Below are positions 53,240 to 60,898 of a stretch of DNA of 64,000 nt, piece after piece; the first letter of the stretch is position 1, and each line of letters starts with the position of its first letter. Below the pieces are notes generated by a model that was not told the origin of the DNA, did no database searches, and was given only the letters and a program-made list of their open reading frames with translations. The stretch is from CAYVAP01 sp964343195. GTDB taxonomy: Bacteria > Bacteroidota > Bacteroidia > J057. The position numbers and the translations under genes were made by a program. Location: contig CAYFIR010000002.1 of the NCBI GenBank assembly GCA_964343195.1, positions 62,001 to 126,000 of the forward strand, read 5' to 3'.

Positions 53240-54071
53240 GGGTTATATCTTGAGGGTGTAAGCCAATGGAAGAAAAATCGTAGCCTGGATAATAAGTTGC
53301 AAAGTGTGCTATTCGGTCAAGTTGTGGCTTTGATAAGAGTTGTTTCCCTCGACCAGAAATACCACGATTCAGCCGCACCGATTTAGGGTCTTTCTCCACC
53401 AGGCTGGGTAAAACATTAGTAGCAGGCTCATAGGGCAACCAGTTCTGGAGATTCTCGAAAGTTTTATTTTGCTGCAGGGTCAATTCTTCGTAGCGTATCC
53501 ACTTGATTGGCAGACCTCCTATCCGAGTAGCGTCCGTCCAGGATACAAAAAAAGAGATTAGCCACGGCACCAAGAAGTCGATGATCAGGTCGTACTGCTT
53601 CGATGTGGATAATTGAGCCAACTGCACCTCATTTAAATGAGCCATTGGCCACTTTAGGGTTTCCTTATGTATATGATCGTGAAAGCTGACTACAATATCT
53701 GCTATATTCCGCGTTGTGACTATTACTGGCATGTCATACTTTCTGGCCAGTTCCAAATTGGCATCTGCACCTCGCGTGTGCATGTGCACGACCATCCCCT
53801 TGCCATAGTTATCTATGAGCTTTGGCTCGTAAAGGTCATGTTCTATTTGACTAAAAGCACTTACCAGTGTCTTATATCCAAACCCTAAAATGCTAGCCAA
53901 AGTCCGAGACAAGAAGGTTGAGCCGCTTTTAGGCATACAGGCTACTAGTACAAACTTTGAGTCTTCACGCTTATTAATCCGCTTCTGATACTCAACCCCC
54001 ATCAGTTCTTCTATTTTATGCGGCTGGCTATTTCTGACGAGTAGCCGACTCCATATGCTCCCCTTTCGCAT
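53223..54071 (-). CDS. Sulfotransferase
   Basis: 282 residues. PAPS 5' loop 'VACMPKSGSTFLSRTLASIL' (about 43-62) and 3' strand 'MPVIVTTRNIADIVVSFHDH' (about 113-132); the rest is the usual alpha/beta fold, with 'RIGGLPIKWIRYEELTL' and a C-terminal 'SGRGKQLLSKPQLDRIAHFA'. This is the Sulfotransfer_1/3-type PAPS enzyme. It overlaps the methyltransferase start by 17 bases and follows the ABC ATPase by 11 bases, so sulfation, methylation and export are encoded in one run. Confidence 0.9.
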   Translation of the reverse strand: MRKGSIWSRLLVRNSQPHKIEELMGVEYQKRINKREDSKFVLVACMPKSGSTFLSRTLASILGFGYKTLVSAFSQIEHDLYEPKLIDNYGKGMVVHMHTRGADANLELARKYDMPVIVTTRNIADIVVSFHDHIHKETLKWPMAHLNEVQLAQLSTSKQYDLIIDFLVPWLISFFVSWTDATRIGGLPIKWIRYEELTLQQNKTFENLQNWLPYEPATNVLPSLVEKDPKSVRLNRGISGRGKQLLSKPQLDRIAHFATYYPGYDFSSIGLHPQDITHDSDD

Positions 54072-54082
54072 GCTTGATGAGT

Positions 54083-55354
54083 TTAAATATGAGTGCTCTC
54101 TAAGACAGAAGTCCAGATCTGTGATACATAAATTCCCTGGCGCCTACGAGCATTGGGGTATCCAGAGTTAAAATAATCTCCTTCCGTTACATTGAAATCG
54201 AAGGCATCGTAAACCAAATCGGCTAACTCATAATTTACTTCTAGCGCAGCAATTACTTGGAATTTCCCATACATAAAGGGAACCTTATCAAAAATGCACT
54301 GAACTTTCCCCTTAGGAGGCAAATCTTTTAATTGAGCATTGGACATCTTGTTATTTAGGGCGGTTACAAACTGGCCATGCATGTTCAAAACTGCGATTCC
54401 GACTTGAAGGTCTTGAATATGCTCTAGACTGGAATCAGTTGCTTCATAGCTTATCTCTAGCGTGGCAGGACTTCCGCTAATCAATTGTGAAGGAGTCTTA
54501 CCTGTATGAGGATCTAGCATGCGGATATCGGTAATGATTACTTTTCCATTACCACTTCGGTCTTTTCTGGATTTGATACTTTCGCGATGCTGCTTAGAAC
54601 TAGCATCCATATATTCCCCCATCACTTCATCGACCTCGCCATCGGTACGTATCTGTCCCTTCTGAAGATATATAGCTCTTGTGCAAAGCGACTTAACAGC
54701 CCCCATGTTATGGCTCACAAACAACACCGTCCGCCCCTGTCCAGCCACATCCCGCATCTTACCCAAACACTTCTGCTGAAACTCCGCGTCCCCCACCGCC
54801 AGCACCTCATCGATTACCAGAATCTCCGGTTCCAGATGTGCAGCGACCGCAAAGGCCAGTCGCACGTACATCCCGCTGGAGTAGTGCTTAACGGGGGTAT
54901 CCAGAAACTTCTCTACACCCGAGAAGTCCACAATCTCGTCAAACTTGCTCTTGATCTCGGTCCGGGTCATGCCCAGAATCGATCCATTGAGGAAGATGTT
55001 CTCACGCCCGGTCAGTTCGGGATGAAAACCTGTCCCGACCTCCAGTAGAGAGGCAATGCGCCCGTTAAGGGTGATCTGCCCTGTCGTAGGCTCAGTGATG
55101 CGGGAAAGCACCTTGAGAAGGGTACTCTTTCCTGCGCCATTTTTGCCAATGATGCCAACAACCTCTCCCCGCTTGACTTCGAAATTGATGTCCTTCAGGG
55201 CCCAGAATTCTTTCTCTTCTCCATTGGAGTGGTCACTCCGCCTCAGTAGGCGCTCCAGACCATTTCCCAATGTCTCACGAAGGGAACCGGAACCTATACT
55301 ACCTAGCTTATATCTTTTGGAGATATCCTCCACACGTATAATAGTATCAGACAT
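54083..55354 (-). CDS. wzt: Polysaccharide ABC exporter ATPase with C-terminal Wzt-like domain
   Basis: 423 residues. ABC ATPase (about 1-240): Walker A GIIGKNGAGKST (about 68-79), signature YSSGMYVRLAF, Walker B ILVIDEVLAVGD, switch His in FVSHN. The extra C-terminal ~170 residues are beta-rich and match the Wzt_C domain that recognises the O-antigen end before export. This implies a transported glycan that is finished in the cytoplasm and has a terminal mark, for example the methyl or sulfate group. The permease is at 57230-58054, separated from this gene by a sulfotransferase, a winged-helix protein and a four-helix-bundle protein. Confidence 0.95.
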   Translation of the reverse strand: MSDTIIRVEDISKRYKLGSIGSGSLRETLGNGLERLLRRSDHSNGEEKEFWALKDINFEVKRGEVVGIIGKNGAGKSTLLKVLSRITEPTTGQITLNGRIASLLEVGTGFHPELTGRENIFLNGSILGMTRTEIKSKFDEIVDFSGVEKFLDTPVKHYSSGMYVRLAFAVAAHLEPEILVIDEVLAVGDAEFQQKCLGKMRDVAGQGRTVLFVSHNMGAVKSLCTRAIYLQKGQIRTDGEVDEVMGEYMDASSKQHRESIKSRKDRSGNGKVIITDIRMLDPHTGKTPSQLISGSPATLEISYEATDSSLEHIQDLQVGIAVLNMHGQFVTALNNKMSNAQLKDLPPKGKVQCIFDKVPFMYGKFQVIAALEVNYELADLVYDAFDFNVTEGDYFNSGYPNARRRQGIYVSQIWTSVLESTHI

Positions 55355-55356
55355 AC

Positions 55357-56100
55357 TTAAGATGCATTTAAGTTTTGGGGGGAAACTTCAAATCCGAGGC
55401 GTGCGATATCTACACCCATTTCCTCGACACAGCGAGCCTGTTGATCGGGTGTCATCTCTTCTGCATAGCGACTAAGCTTCCCTGTGTTGAATTGTCTTTG
55501 TCCGTAGCTTCGCATTTCTGATTCACGGCTTATGATCTTATCCAACTGCTCATCAGTTAGTTTCCACCCAAAAAACTCTGCTAAGCGCTTTAATTCAGCC
55601 TGTGGTTGGGTGAGGAGTGCGCTGTAAGTCAGAAAATGAACCTTCCCGAATTCCAGCCACCAGCCGGCCCGGCGTAACAGTTGCTTTATGTGCTTCAATC
55701 CTCCCTCAAAATCTTGATAAGCTTGGAAGCGGGCCATCTTTCCCCCTGCAGTACGCCTGGCGTGATCCATACCTGAGAGTAGTACATCTCTTGGGTCTCG
55801 ATAGATATACGATGCCCGCATCATCCCCATGCGGATCATCTGTCGAACCCAAAACCCTGGGGCAGCGTGAGTTTTGATTAATATGTGGCCGTACCGAAAG
55901 CTCAGCCATAATGCAAAAAGCACCTCTCTCAGTCCAATATGCTCCAGATAGGTATCGACTCCATTTAGACGACCTGCTTTAATGACGCGCCTGAGTGCAT
56001 CCTGACCATGCCGTTGGCCCCGGGCAATTAGCATCTGCTCTGTATAAGTGTACAGCAGAGTACTACCTGACTTTGGCAAACTGGCACTGAGATATATCAT
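55357..56100 (-). CDS. Sulfotransferase
   Basis: 247 residues. The PAPS loop is at the very start (MIYLSASLPKSGSTLLYTYT, Lys10-Ser-Gly-Ser-Thr14) and the 3' strand is 'ASYIYRDPRDVLLSGMDHAR' (about 94-113). A PAPS-dependent Sulfotransfer family enzyme, the smallest of the five here. It ends 2 bases before the start of the ABC ATPase and begins 10 bases after the winged-helix gene, so it is in the same unit. Confidence 0.9.
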   Translation of the reverse strand: MIYLSASLPKSGSTLLYTYTEQMLIARGQRHGQDALRRVIKAGRLNGVDTYLEHIGLREVLFALWLSFRYGHILIKTHAAPGFWVRQMIRMGMMRASYIYRDPRDVLLSGMDHARRTAGGKMARFQAYQDFEGGLKHIKQLLRRAGWWLEFGKVHFLTYSALLTQPQAELKRLAEFFGWKLTDEQLDKIISRESEMRSYGQRQFNTGKLSRYAEEMTPDQQARCVEEMGVDIARLGFEVSPQNLNAS

Positions 56101-56110
56101 AGTATAACGG

Positions 56111-56644
56111 TTAGGGCTTACTCCACAAAAGCAATCGTACTGAGTGATTTCGGGCTAATTCTTCCTCGGCCATCGGCCCACTGGAGTACACCAGGTAGCG
56201 TATTCGACGTCCAATCACAGTTTCGACCTTACCAATCAATTCGATCAAATAGGTCTGATCCACATTTCCGAGAAGCACAATATCCACGACCTCACTGTCC
56301 CGTCCTTCTGCAAATGCACCGGTTAAATACACCCTCTCCAGATTTCCGAGGTACTTGATCACGTGCTCTACTATGCGATCCAGACCGACATATTTGCGCA
56401 CAATGCTATGGATCTCCTCATAGAGTGGGTGCTCCTGATTAGCTTTAAAGAACTTCTTGTTGCCTTTTACCTCTGAGGTGAGCATACCGGCTTCCTCAAA
56501 CTTGTTTAGCTCGACCCGAATCGCATTGCTCGACTCTCCAAACTCCCCCTCCAGATGACGGAGATAGGCGGTGGTGTTACCGTTCAGGAAAAACTTGAGC
56601 AACAGCTTAATCCGCGTTTTGGAGGATATGAGGGTTTCGATCAT
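56111..56644 (-). CDS. Winged-helix protein with nucleotidyltransferase-like domain
   Basis: 177 residues. N-terminal winged helix of ArsR type ('KTRIKLLLKFFLNGNTTAYL', 'ESSNAIRVELNKFEEAGMLT', 'KFFKANQEHPLYEEIHSIV') and a C-terminal nucleotidyltransferase-like fold ('RVYLTGAFAEGRDSEVVDIV'), where the usual G-S-x-A-x-G-x-x-x-S-D-(I/V)-D is altered to G-A-F-A-E-G-R-D-S-E-V-V-D. Such proteins are frequent at the start of Bacteroidota capsule/O-antigen loci and are presumed local regulators. The lost Ser suggests no catalysis. It may bind the inverted repeat at 58124 upstream of the permease gene. Confidence 0.85.
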   Translation of the reverse strand: MIETLISSKTRIKLLLKFFLNGNTTAYLRHLEGEFGESSNAIRVELNKFEEAGMLTSEVKGNKKFFKANQEHPLYEEIHSIVRKYVGLDRIVEHVIKYLGNLERVYLTGAFAEGRDSEVVDIVLLGNVDQTYLIELIGKVETVIGRRIRYLVYSSGPMAEEELARNHSVRLLLWSKP

Positions 56645-56650
56645 AATTTC

Positions 56651-56678
56651 AGGGAACAGGGATCAGGGTACAGGGATC
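56651..56678 (+). repeat. Heptanucleotide repeat, AGGGATC type
   Basis: Four perfect period-7 units: AGGGAAC, AGGGATC, AGGGTAC, AGGGATC. It lies 7 bases upstream of the winged-helix gene start and is related to 29122-29170. Confidence 0.85.
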
Positions 56679-56733
56679 ACAGTTTTTGGCTTGCAGAGCC
56701 CAGGGTAAGAGGCATCTAGACCATAAGGACGTA

Positions 56734-57120
56734 TTACTCAACTTGCTCTGCGCGTTTATCTAGATGTGTGTAACGTGTTTTCTTAAGAACTGTAAATACG
56801 ATGCGGCATATTTCATCAAGCTTGGCAAAGAGCAATTCGAATTTTTCTTCTGATATATATTGTTTGTCAAACAGAAGGTTCAGCCAATATTTGGTTTCCA
56901 GAGCTTCCTTGTAAGCGATGGCCATTTTAGCAGAAAGGTCAGCAGTAGAAATTCCTCCTTGGGCCTCAGCTATGTTGGCGCCTATAGATGTGCCGCAGCG
57001 CAGAATTTGCTTCGACATCACATAGGCGCGCTTTTCATCTAATTCTGCGGCCAAATCAACCACCTCTAAGGCAAACCCATATGCCTTCTGCATCGCCGGT
57101 GTTTGTTTCAGTCCCCTCAT
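56734..57120 (-). CDS. Four-helix-bundle protein (23S rRNA IVP / S23 type)
   Basis: 128 residues from the ATG at 57118-57120. The sequence follows the four-helix-bundle family (TIGR02436, related to 23S rRNA intervening-sequence proteins): 'YGFALEVVDLAAELDEKRAY', 'LSKQ'-like 'MSKQILRCGTSIGANIAEAQ' and 'FELLFAKLDEICRIVFTVLK'. The family forms a pentameric barrel; its role outside retroelements is unknown. The frame is open to an ATG at 57207, but those 29 codons are built from AGGGAGC heptads, so the shorter start is preferred. It lies between the permease and winged-helix genes of the exporter unit. Confidence 0.85.
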   Translation of the reverse strand: MRGLKQTPAMQKAYGFALEVVDLAAELDEKRAYVMSKQILRCGTSIGANIAEAQGGISTADLSAKMAIAYKEALETKYWLNLLFDKQYISEEKFELLFAKLDEICRIVFTVLKKTRYTHLDKRAEQVE

Positions 57121-57237
57121 TGACTTTATCAGTTGATCGTTTATTCTCTTCTCAATCCCCTCAGTTCTCTGCTCCCTGCTCTTCCTGTCCGCTGCTCCCC
57201 GTTCCATGCTCCCTGTACCTTGTTCCCTGCTACAAAA
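57121..57237 (-). repeat. Degenerate heptanucleotide repeats
   Basis: On the minus strand the stretch reads as period-7 units such as AGGGAAC, AAGGTAC, AGGGAGC, ATGGAAC, GGGGAGC, AGCGGAC, with decay toward the four-helix-bundle gene. It links the end of the permease gene to the start of that gene. Confidence 0.65.
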
Positions 57238-58054
57238 TATCCGCCATCACCCGTTCCACTTTATTGAAGTAAAAGATCCCCATCACGAAGATCACGGCGA
57301 TCAGGCCAAAGGAAAGCCACATCAGGGCGCTGGGCGGATCGCCGCCTACGATGCACCAACGGACGCCTTCGACTACGCCGGCCATGGGATTGAGGTAATA
57401 CAGGGTCAAGTATTTTTCAGGGACCAGGCTGGCCGGGTAAGCGATGGGCGTGGCATACATGCCCAGGCGTACAATCAGCGGAGTGATCTGCTGGAAGTCA
57501 CGAAAGCGAATGGTAAGGGCACTCATCCAGATGCCTGCTGCCAGTCCGGAGATAATCGCAATTATGATGAAGATCGGTAGAAATATCAGGTTGCTGCTGG
57601 GGACATAGGCATAAGCTAAACAAAGAATCCCCAGAATAAGAAGGGTAACACCCAGATCAATCAGCCCTGAAATGGCTTTGGACAGTGGTATGATCAGACG
57701 GGGAAAGTAGATCTTCTTCACCATCTGCTGAGCTCCGATGATAGAACCTCCAGCCTGCGTCATCAGGTTGGAGAAATAGGTATATCCCAGCATTCCAGCT
57801 GTGGTATAGATGATGTGAGGCACCTCAATAGCCCCCGTCCCAGTTTTTGCAACGGTACCAAATACGAAACTCAGCACAAAAATCTGTAAGATGGGGTTCA
57901 TGAATGCCCAGGCAAAACCCAGCGCCGTCTGAGCATATTTTACCCGAAAGTCCCTGTAGGTCAACGTCCAAAGGAGTTCACGGTACTGAGACAACTCCTT
58001 GAAGTCGATTTTGAAGGGATTCTTCTTGGGCTGAATGACAGTTGTTACCTGCAT
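57230..58054 (-). CDS. wzm: Polysaccharide ABC exporter permease (ABC-2 type)
   Basis: 274 residues from the ATG at 58052-58054, which gives the usual N terminus; the longer frame adds an unlikely leader. 'SQYRELLWTLTYRDFRVKYA' and 'LGFAWAFMNPILQIFVLSFV' are the standard opening of Wzm/KpsM-type ABC-2 permeases, followed by six membrane helices and a late 'YLNPMAGVVEGVRWCIVGGD'. With the ATPase at 54083 it forms the exporter that moves the lipid-linked glycan across the inner membrane. It is the first gene of the unit reading leftwards from 58054. Confidence 0.93.
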   Translation of the reverse strand: MQVTTVIQPKKNPFKIDFKELSQYRELLWTLTYRDFRVKYAQTALGFAWAFMNPILQIFVLSFVFGTVAKTGTGAIEVPHIIYTTAGMLGYTYFSNLMTQAGGSIIGAQQMVKKIYFPRLIIPLSKAISGLIDLGVTLLILGILCLAYAYVPSSNLIFLPIFIIIAIISGLAAGIWMSALTIRFRDFQQITPLIVRLGMYATPIAYPASLVPEKYLTLYYLNPMAGVVEGVRWCIVGGDPPSALMWLSFGLIAVIFVMGIFYFNKVERVMADIL

Positions 58055-58123
58055 AAATAGAGCAACGGTTGATTGCTTGATTGTGGACGCTAAGAAAAAG
58101 GGTTCCCATTTACTATCCAACAC

Positions 58124-58146
58124 TTTGAGTAAAATTCTTACTCAAA
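58124..58146. promoter_or_regulatory. Inverted repeat in divergent promoter region (possible operator)
   Basis: TTTGAGTAA (58124-58132) and TTACTCAAA (58138-58146) form a perfect 9-bp dyad with a 5-base spacer. It lies 70 bases upstream of the exporter permease start and 165 bases before the divergent peptidase gene. No gene ends here, so a terminator role is unlikely and a protein-binding site is more probable. Confidence 0.5.
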
Positions 58147-58310
58147 ATCATGTAAGAACAAAGCCTCATTCTGTAAGCAGTGTCCTCACCCAACTCACGC
58201 AAGTTGCCAAATAGTCCCTCCAATTGAAAATTTCCTGCGATACAAGATTTTTGGAGCGATGTCAGATTTGGCCTACTTTTATTGATCATGTCGTTTATTG
58301 CCCCCAGGCC

Positions 58311-59147
58311 ATGAAAACCTTCATCCGAATTCTGCTCATCCTGCTCGCTTTGGCTCTACTGACCTTTCTCACCCAGGTCGGAGGAGTATGGTTGCTGCTG
58401 AGTTTGCCGCTGATGGCCTGGCTGGCGCCCAAGGGCAGGTTACGGGCTCACAGGCGGCTCATTCGCATGGGTTGCTTTTTCGGAGTGTATTTGATGGGAA
58501 ATGCGCTGATTTTGCCTCCTGTGGCAAAGGCGCTGTCGGGTCGCGTGCCGCTTCCCCTCAGGCAGACGGACCATGTCCAACCCCTGCGGCTAGGCTATGC
58601 GTTGCTCAATCGGCACTACGTAAGACCTGGGCTAAAATCGTTGCTTTTTGAGGCAGCCGATGCCATGCAGGAGCGGTTCCCGGGAACGGTGGTCGCCTAT
58701 CTCGACGCGGGTTTTCCGCTATTCGACGGATATCCTTTGTTACCCCATCGCAGCCACGACGACGGCCGCAAGGTGGACTTTTGCTTTTTGTATGAAGAGG
58801 CGGAAACGGGCGAACCGCTAAACGCAGTGGCAAAATCCTACGTCGGCTACGGCGGAGTAGAAGGCCCCAAACCAGGCGAGCGAAATCAACCACAGCGCTG
58901 CACGGATCAGGGCTACTGGCAATATGACCTGCTTTCAAAGCTGATCATTTTCCCCAGAACCGACAGGACATTCGATATGGAGCGAAACCGATACCTGCTG
59001 CGCTGGCTGGCTACCCAGCGAGCAACCGGTAAGATTTTCATCGAACCGCATCTCAAAACCCGCCTGGGCCTCGGTCGGTATAACAAAATCCGCTTTCATG
59101 GCTGTCCCGCGGTGCGACACGATGACCATATTCATTTGCAGCTTTAG
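58311..59147 (+). CDS. Membrane-anchored LAS-type metallopeptidase-like protein
   Basis: 278 residues from the ATG at 58311, which starts two N-terminal membrane helices (about 3-38 and 52-72); the upstream extension is not conserved-looking. The C-terminal domain has the LAS zinc motifs: S-H-D-D-G-R-K-V-D (His149, Asp156) and R-H-D-D-H-I-H (about 269-275), in the arrangement of MepA/M15/M74 peptidoglycan endopeptidases, with 'FIEPHLKTRLGL' between. It may cut peptide cross-links of peptidoglycan. It is transcribed away from the polysaccharide locus. Confidence 0.8.
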   Translation: MKTFIRILLILLALALLTFLTQVGGVWLLLSLPLMAWLAPKGRLRAHRRLIRMGCFFGVYLMGNALILPPVAKALSGRVPLPLRQTDHVQPLRLGYALLNRHYVRPGLKSLLFEAADAMQERFPGTVVAYLDAGFPLFDGYPLLPHRSHDDGRKVDFCFLYEEAETGEPLNAVAKSYVGYGGVEGPKPGERNQPQRCTDQGYWQYDLLSKLIIFPRTDRTFDMERNRYLLRWLATQRATGKIFIEPHLKTRLGLGRYNKIRFHGCPAVRHDDHIHLQL

Positions 59148-59312
59148 AACAAGATCGTTTTACTGCGAGATATATGAGGCAGGAGAAGAACTCACATAGC
59201 TTTACAGTGAGGTGCCCAATGGTTAGTGTGGAGCGCCGCGCCGATGACCTGCCCTCGCTGCCCCACCTTCTCTACTGATCAATGTTCCCTGACCAATGAA
59301 CACTTTCAATCA

Positions 59313-59846
59313 ATGACCCACTACGATGCCCTTCAACTCATAAAAGACGCCCTGGGACAGCAACCCCAGATATGGGCCGACCTCGGCGCGGGAACCGGGC
59401 TGTTTACAGAAGTATTGTGCGATCACCTACCGCCGGGCAGTGAGGTTCACGCCCTCGACAAAAGTCCACATATGCTGTGGAAGCTCCAGCCAGATGGGAA
59501 GGTGCCGTTTAGCATTCACGATGGGGATTTCACCCGTTCCATGCCAGACCTGCCCCTTTGCGATGGCATTCTCATGGCCAATGCCCTGCACTACGTGGCC
59601 GATCCGGTGGATATTCTGCCTCAAATTCTCTCCCACCTCAAGCCTGGGGGAGCGTTCGTTCTGATAGAATACGAAACCTCACGTGCCCTTCCCCCCTATG
59701 TGCCCTACCCTATCCCGCTTCGACGTTGGGAAGAAGTCTGCGAAGGGGAAACAGTCCCCTTGAGTGCCCCGGTATTTCTGCACAAGGTACCCTCGCGCTA
59801 TGGCCATGAGTACATCTACTCAGCCATGAGTCAGAAAGAGGGTTAA
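59313..59846 (+). CDS. SAM-dependent methyltransferase (class I)
   Basis: 177 residues from the ATG at 59313, just ahead of 'MTHYDALQLIKDALGQ'; the frame is open to a GTG at 59226 but the extra residues look non-coding. Motif I 'WADLGAGTGLFTEVLCDHLP' (about 20-39), motif II 'VHALDKSPHMLWKL' and post-I 'CDGILMANALHYVADPVDIL' identify a Methyltransf_11/25-type enzyme. The substrate is unknown. Its stop codon TAA falls in the left terminal repeat of the TIR element at 59843. Confidence 0.88.
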   Translation: MTHYDALQLIKDALGQQPQIWADLGAGTGLFTEVLCDHLPPGSEVHALDKSPHMLWKLQPDGKVPFSIHDGDFTRSMPDLPLCDGILMANALHYVADPVDILPQILSHLKPGGAFVLIEYETSRALPPYVPYPIPLRRWEEVCEGETVPLSAPVFLHKVPSRYGHEYIYSAMSQKEG

Positions 59847-60008
59847 GAGGCTGTTTGGATTTTTCCTTATCGGCCCAAACTAGTCTTTTTGCGCCCTGTC
59901 TGCGTCAATTTTCCTCAAAATAGCTCGCTATTTCTCGAAAAATTTCCTTGTCAGACCCCAAAAATCCTGCGTTTGGCCTCGAAACACTAAAACCTAAACA
60001 GCCTCTAA
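59843..60008. repeat. ~165-bp TIR element, copy C (MITE-like)
   Basis: Terminal inverted repeats are TTAAGAGGCTGTTTGGATTTT-like (59843-59863; AAGAGGCTGTTTGG is the key part) and AAAACCTAAACAGCCTCTAA (59989-60008). The core TGCGTCA, TCCTC, ATAGCTCGCTAT, TTTCCTTGTC is shared with copies A and B, but the outer ends differ, so it is a second subtype of the same length. It overlaps the preceding stop codon. Nothing else is seen in 60009-60077. Confidence 0.75.
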
Positions 60009-60077
60009 GGAGAATCGGGAATTAAAGGGAAGTTGTAGGCGAAAGCTTCACTTTCCAGAAGCGTCCTTTTTCCAGCC

Positions 60078-60845
60078 TTATCCCACTTCCTGCTGATAGG
60101 TCTTTTCCGCATACCATTCTTCCAGTCGCACTTTTACCAGTTCGAGTCGAATCCGAACTGTATAGGCCCACACGCTGAGGAGGATGATGCCTAGCATCCC
60201 AGGGTAGAGGATCATGCGAAACTCATCGCTGATCTGGCTCTTGTCGAAGATAAAGGAGCCTTTACCTGCTGTTGGGTGCAGGCCTTCGTACATACGCGGG
60301 ATCACAAAATACAGCGGAATCAGTGTGGCAAAGGCAAAGATGTTGTACACCGCTGAGATGCGTGCACGCTGTTCCGGCTCGGTAAAAGATGAACGAAGCA
60401 GAAAATAGGCCGCATAAATCAACAGGGCGATGAGGGCACAGACCTGAATGGGGTCCCAGGCCCACCAGGTGGAAAACTCCGCAGCAGGACGGTCTTCAGC
60501 CCATGCTACGCGAGACCAGACCATGCCAGTCAGCAGACCCAAAATGTTGAATACCACCCCCAACCGAGCGGACTCCCGGGCTTTCACATCGCTCAGAAGA
60601 GGGTTTCCACCTTTGTCATTGTCGGGATCCAGGGCTCGTAACACACGGATGCTTTGCACCACCGAGATGGTCATCAGCGTGATGACCGTAAACCACATCG
60701 GTACGTGGTAGAAAATATTGCGCGCACTTTGCTGCAGGTTGGGTAGCTCAGGCACCCTGGCAGTCAAACCATAAACCAGCGCATACAGCACCAGCAAAAC
60801 GGCAAGGGCCTTATAACCAATATTCAGTATGGATCGGGAGTTCAT
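60078..60845 (-). CDS. ccsA: Cytochrome c biogenesis protein CcsA/CcmC family
   Basis: 255 residues with about six membrane helices. The haem-binding tryptophan-rich motif is FSTWWAWDPIQ (about 127-137), with conserved His residues in 'NIFYHVPMWF' (His47 region) and 'MYEGLHPTAG'. It handles haem at the periplasmic side for cytochrome c maturation. Size and the NIFYHVP start match CcmC rather than the long CcsA. No ccmB, ccmE or ccmF is next to it. A 54-base gap separates it from the PgpH-like gene upstream. Confidence 0.9.
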   Translation of the reverse strand: MNSRSILNIGYKALAVLLVLYALVYGLTARVPELPNLQQSARNIFYHVPMWFTVITLMTISVVQSIRVLRALDPDNDKGGNPLLSDVKARESARLGVVFNILGLLTGMVWSRVAWAEDRPAAEFSTWWAWDPIQVCALIALLIYAAYFLLRSSFTEPEQRARISAVYNIFAFATLIPLYFVIPRMYEGLHPTAGKGSFIFDKSQISDEFRMILYPGMLGIILLSVWAYTVRIRLELVKVRLEEWYAEKTYQQEVG

Positions 60846-60898
60846 ATGGGCAAAAACTGTAATCTGGCTGCAATGTTAGCGATTTTCAGGGAATAATA

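Noticed and set aside
56734..57207. Four-helix-bundle protein as part of a diversity-generating retroelement (Avd)
   Set aside because: No reverse transcriptase, template repeat or variable repeat was found in the window; this family also occurs widely outside such systems.
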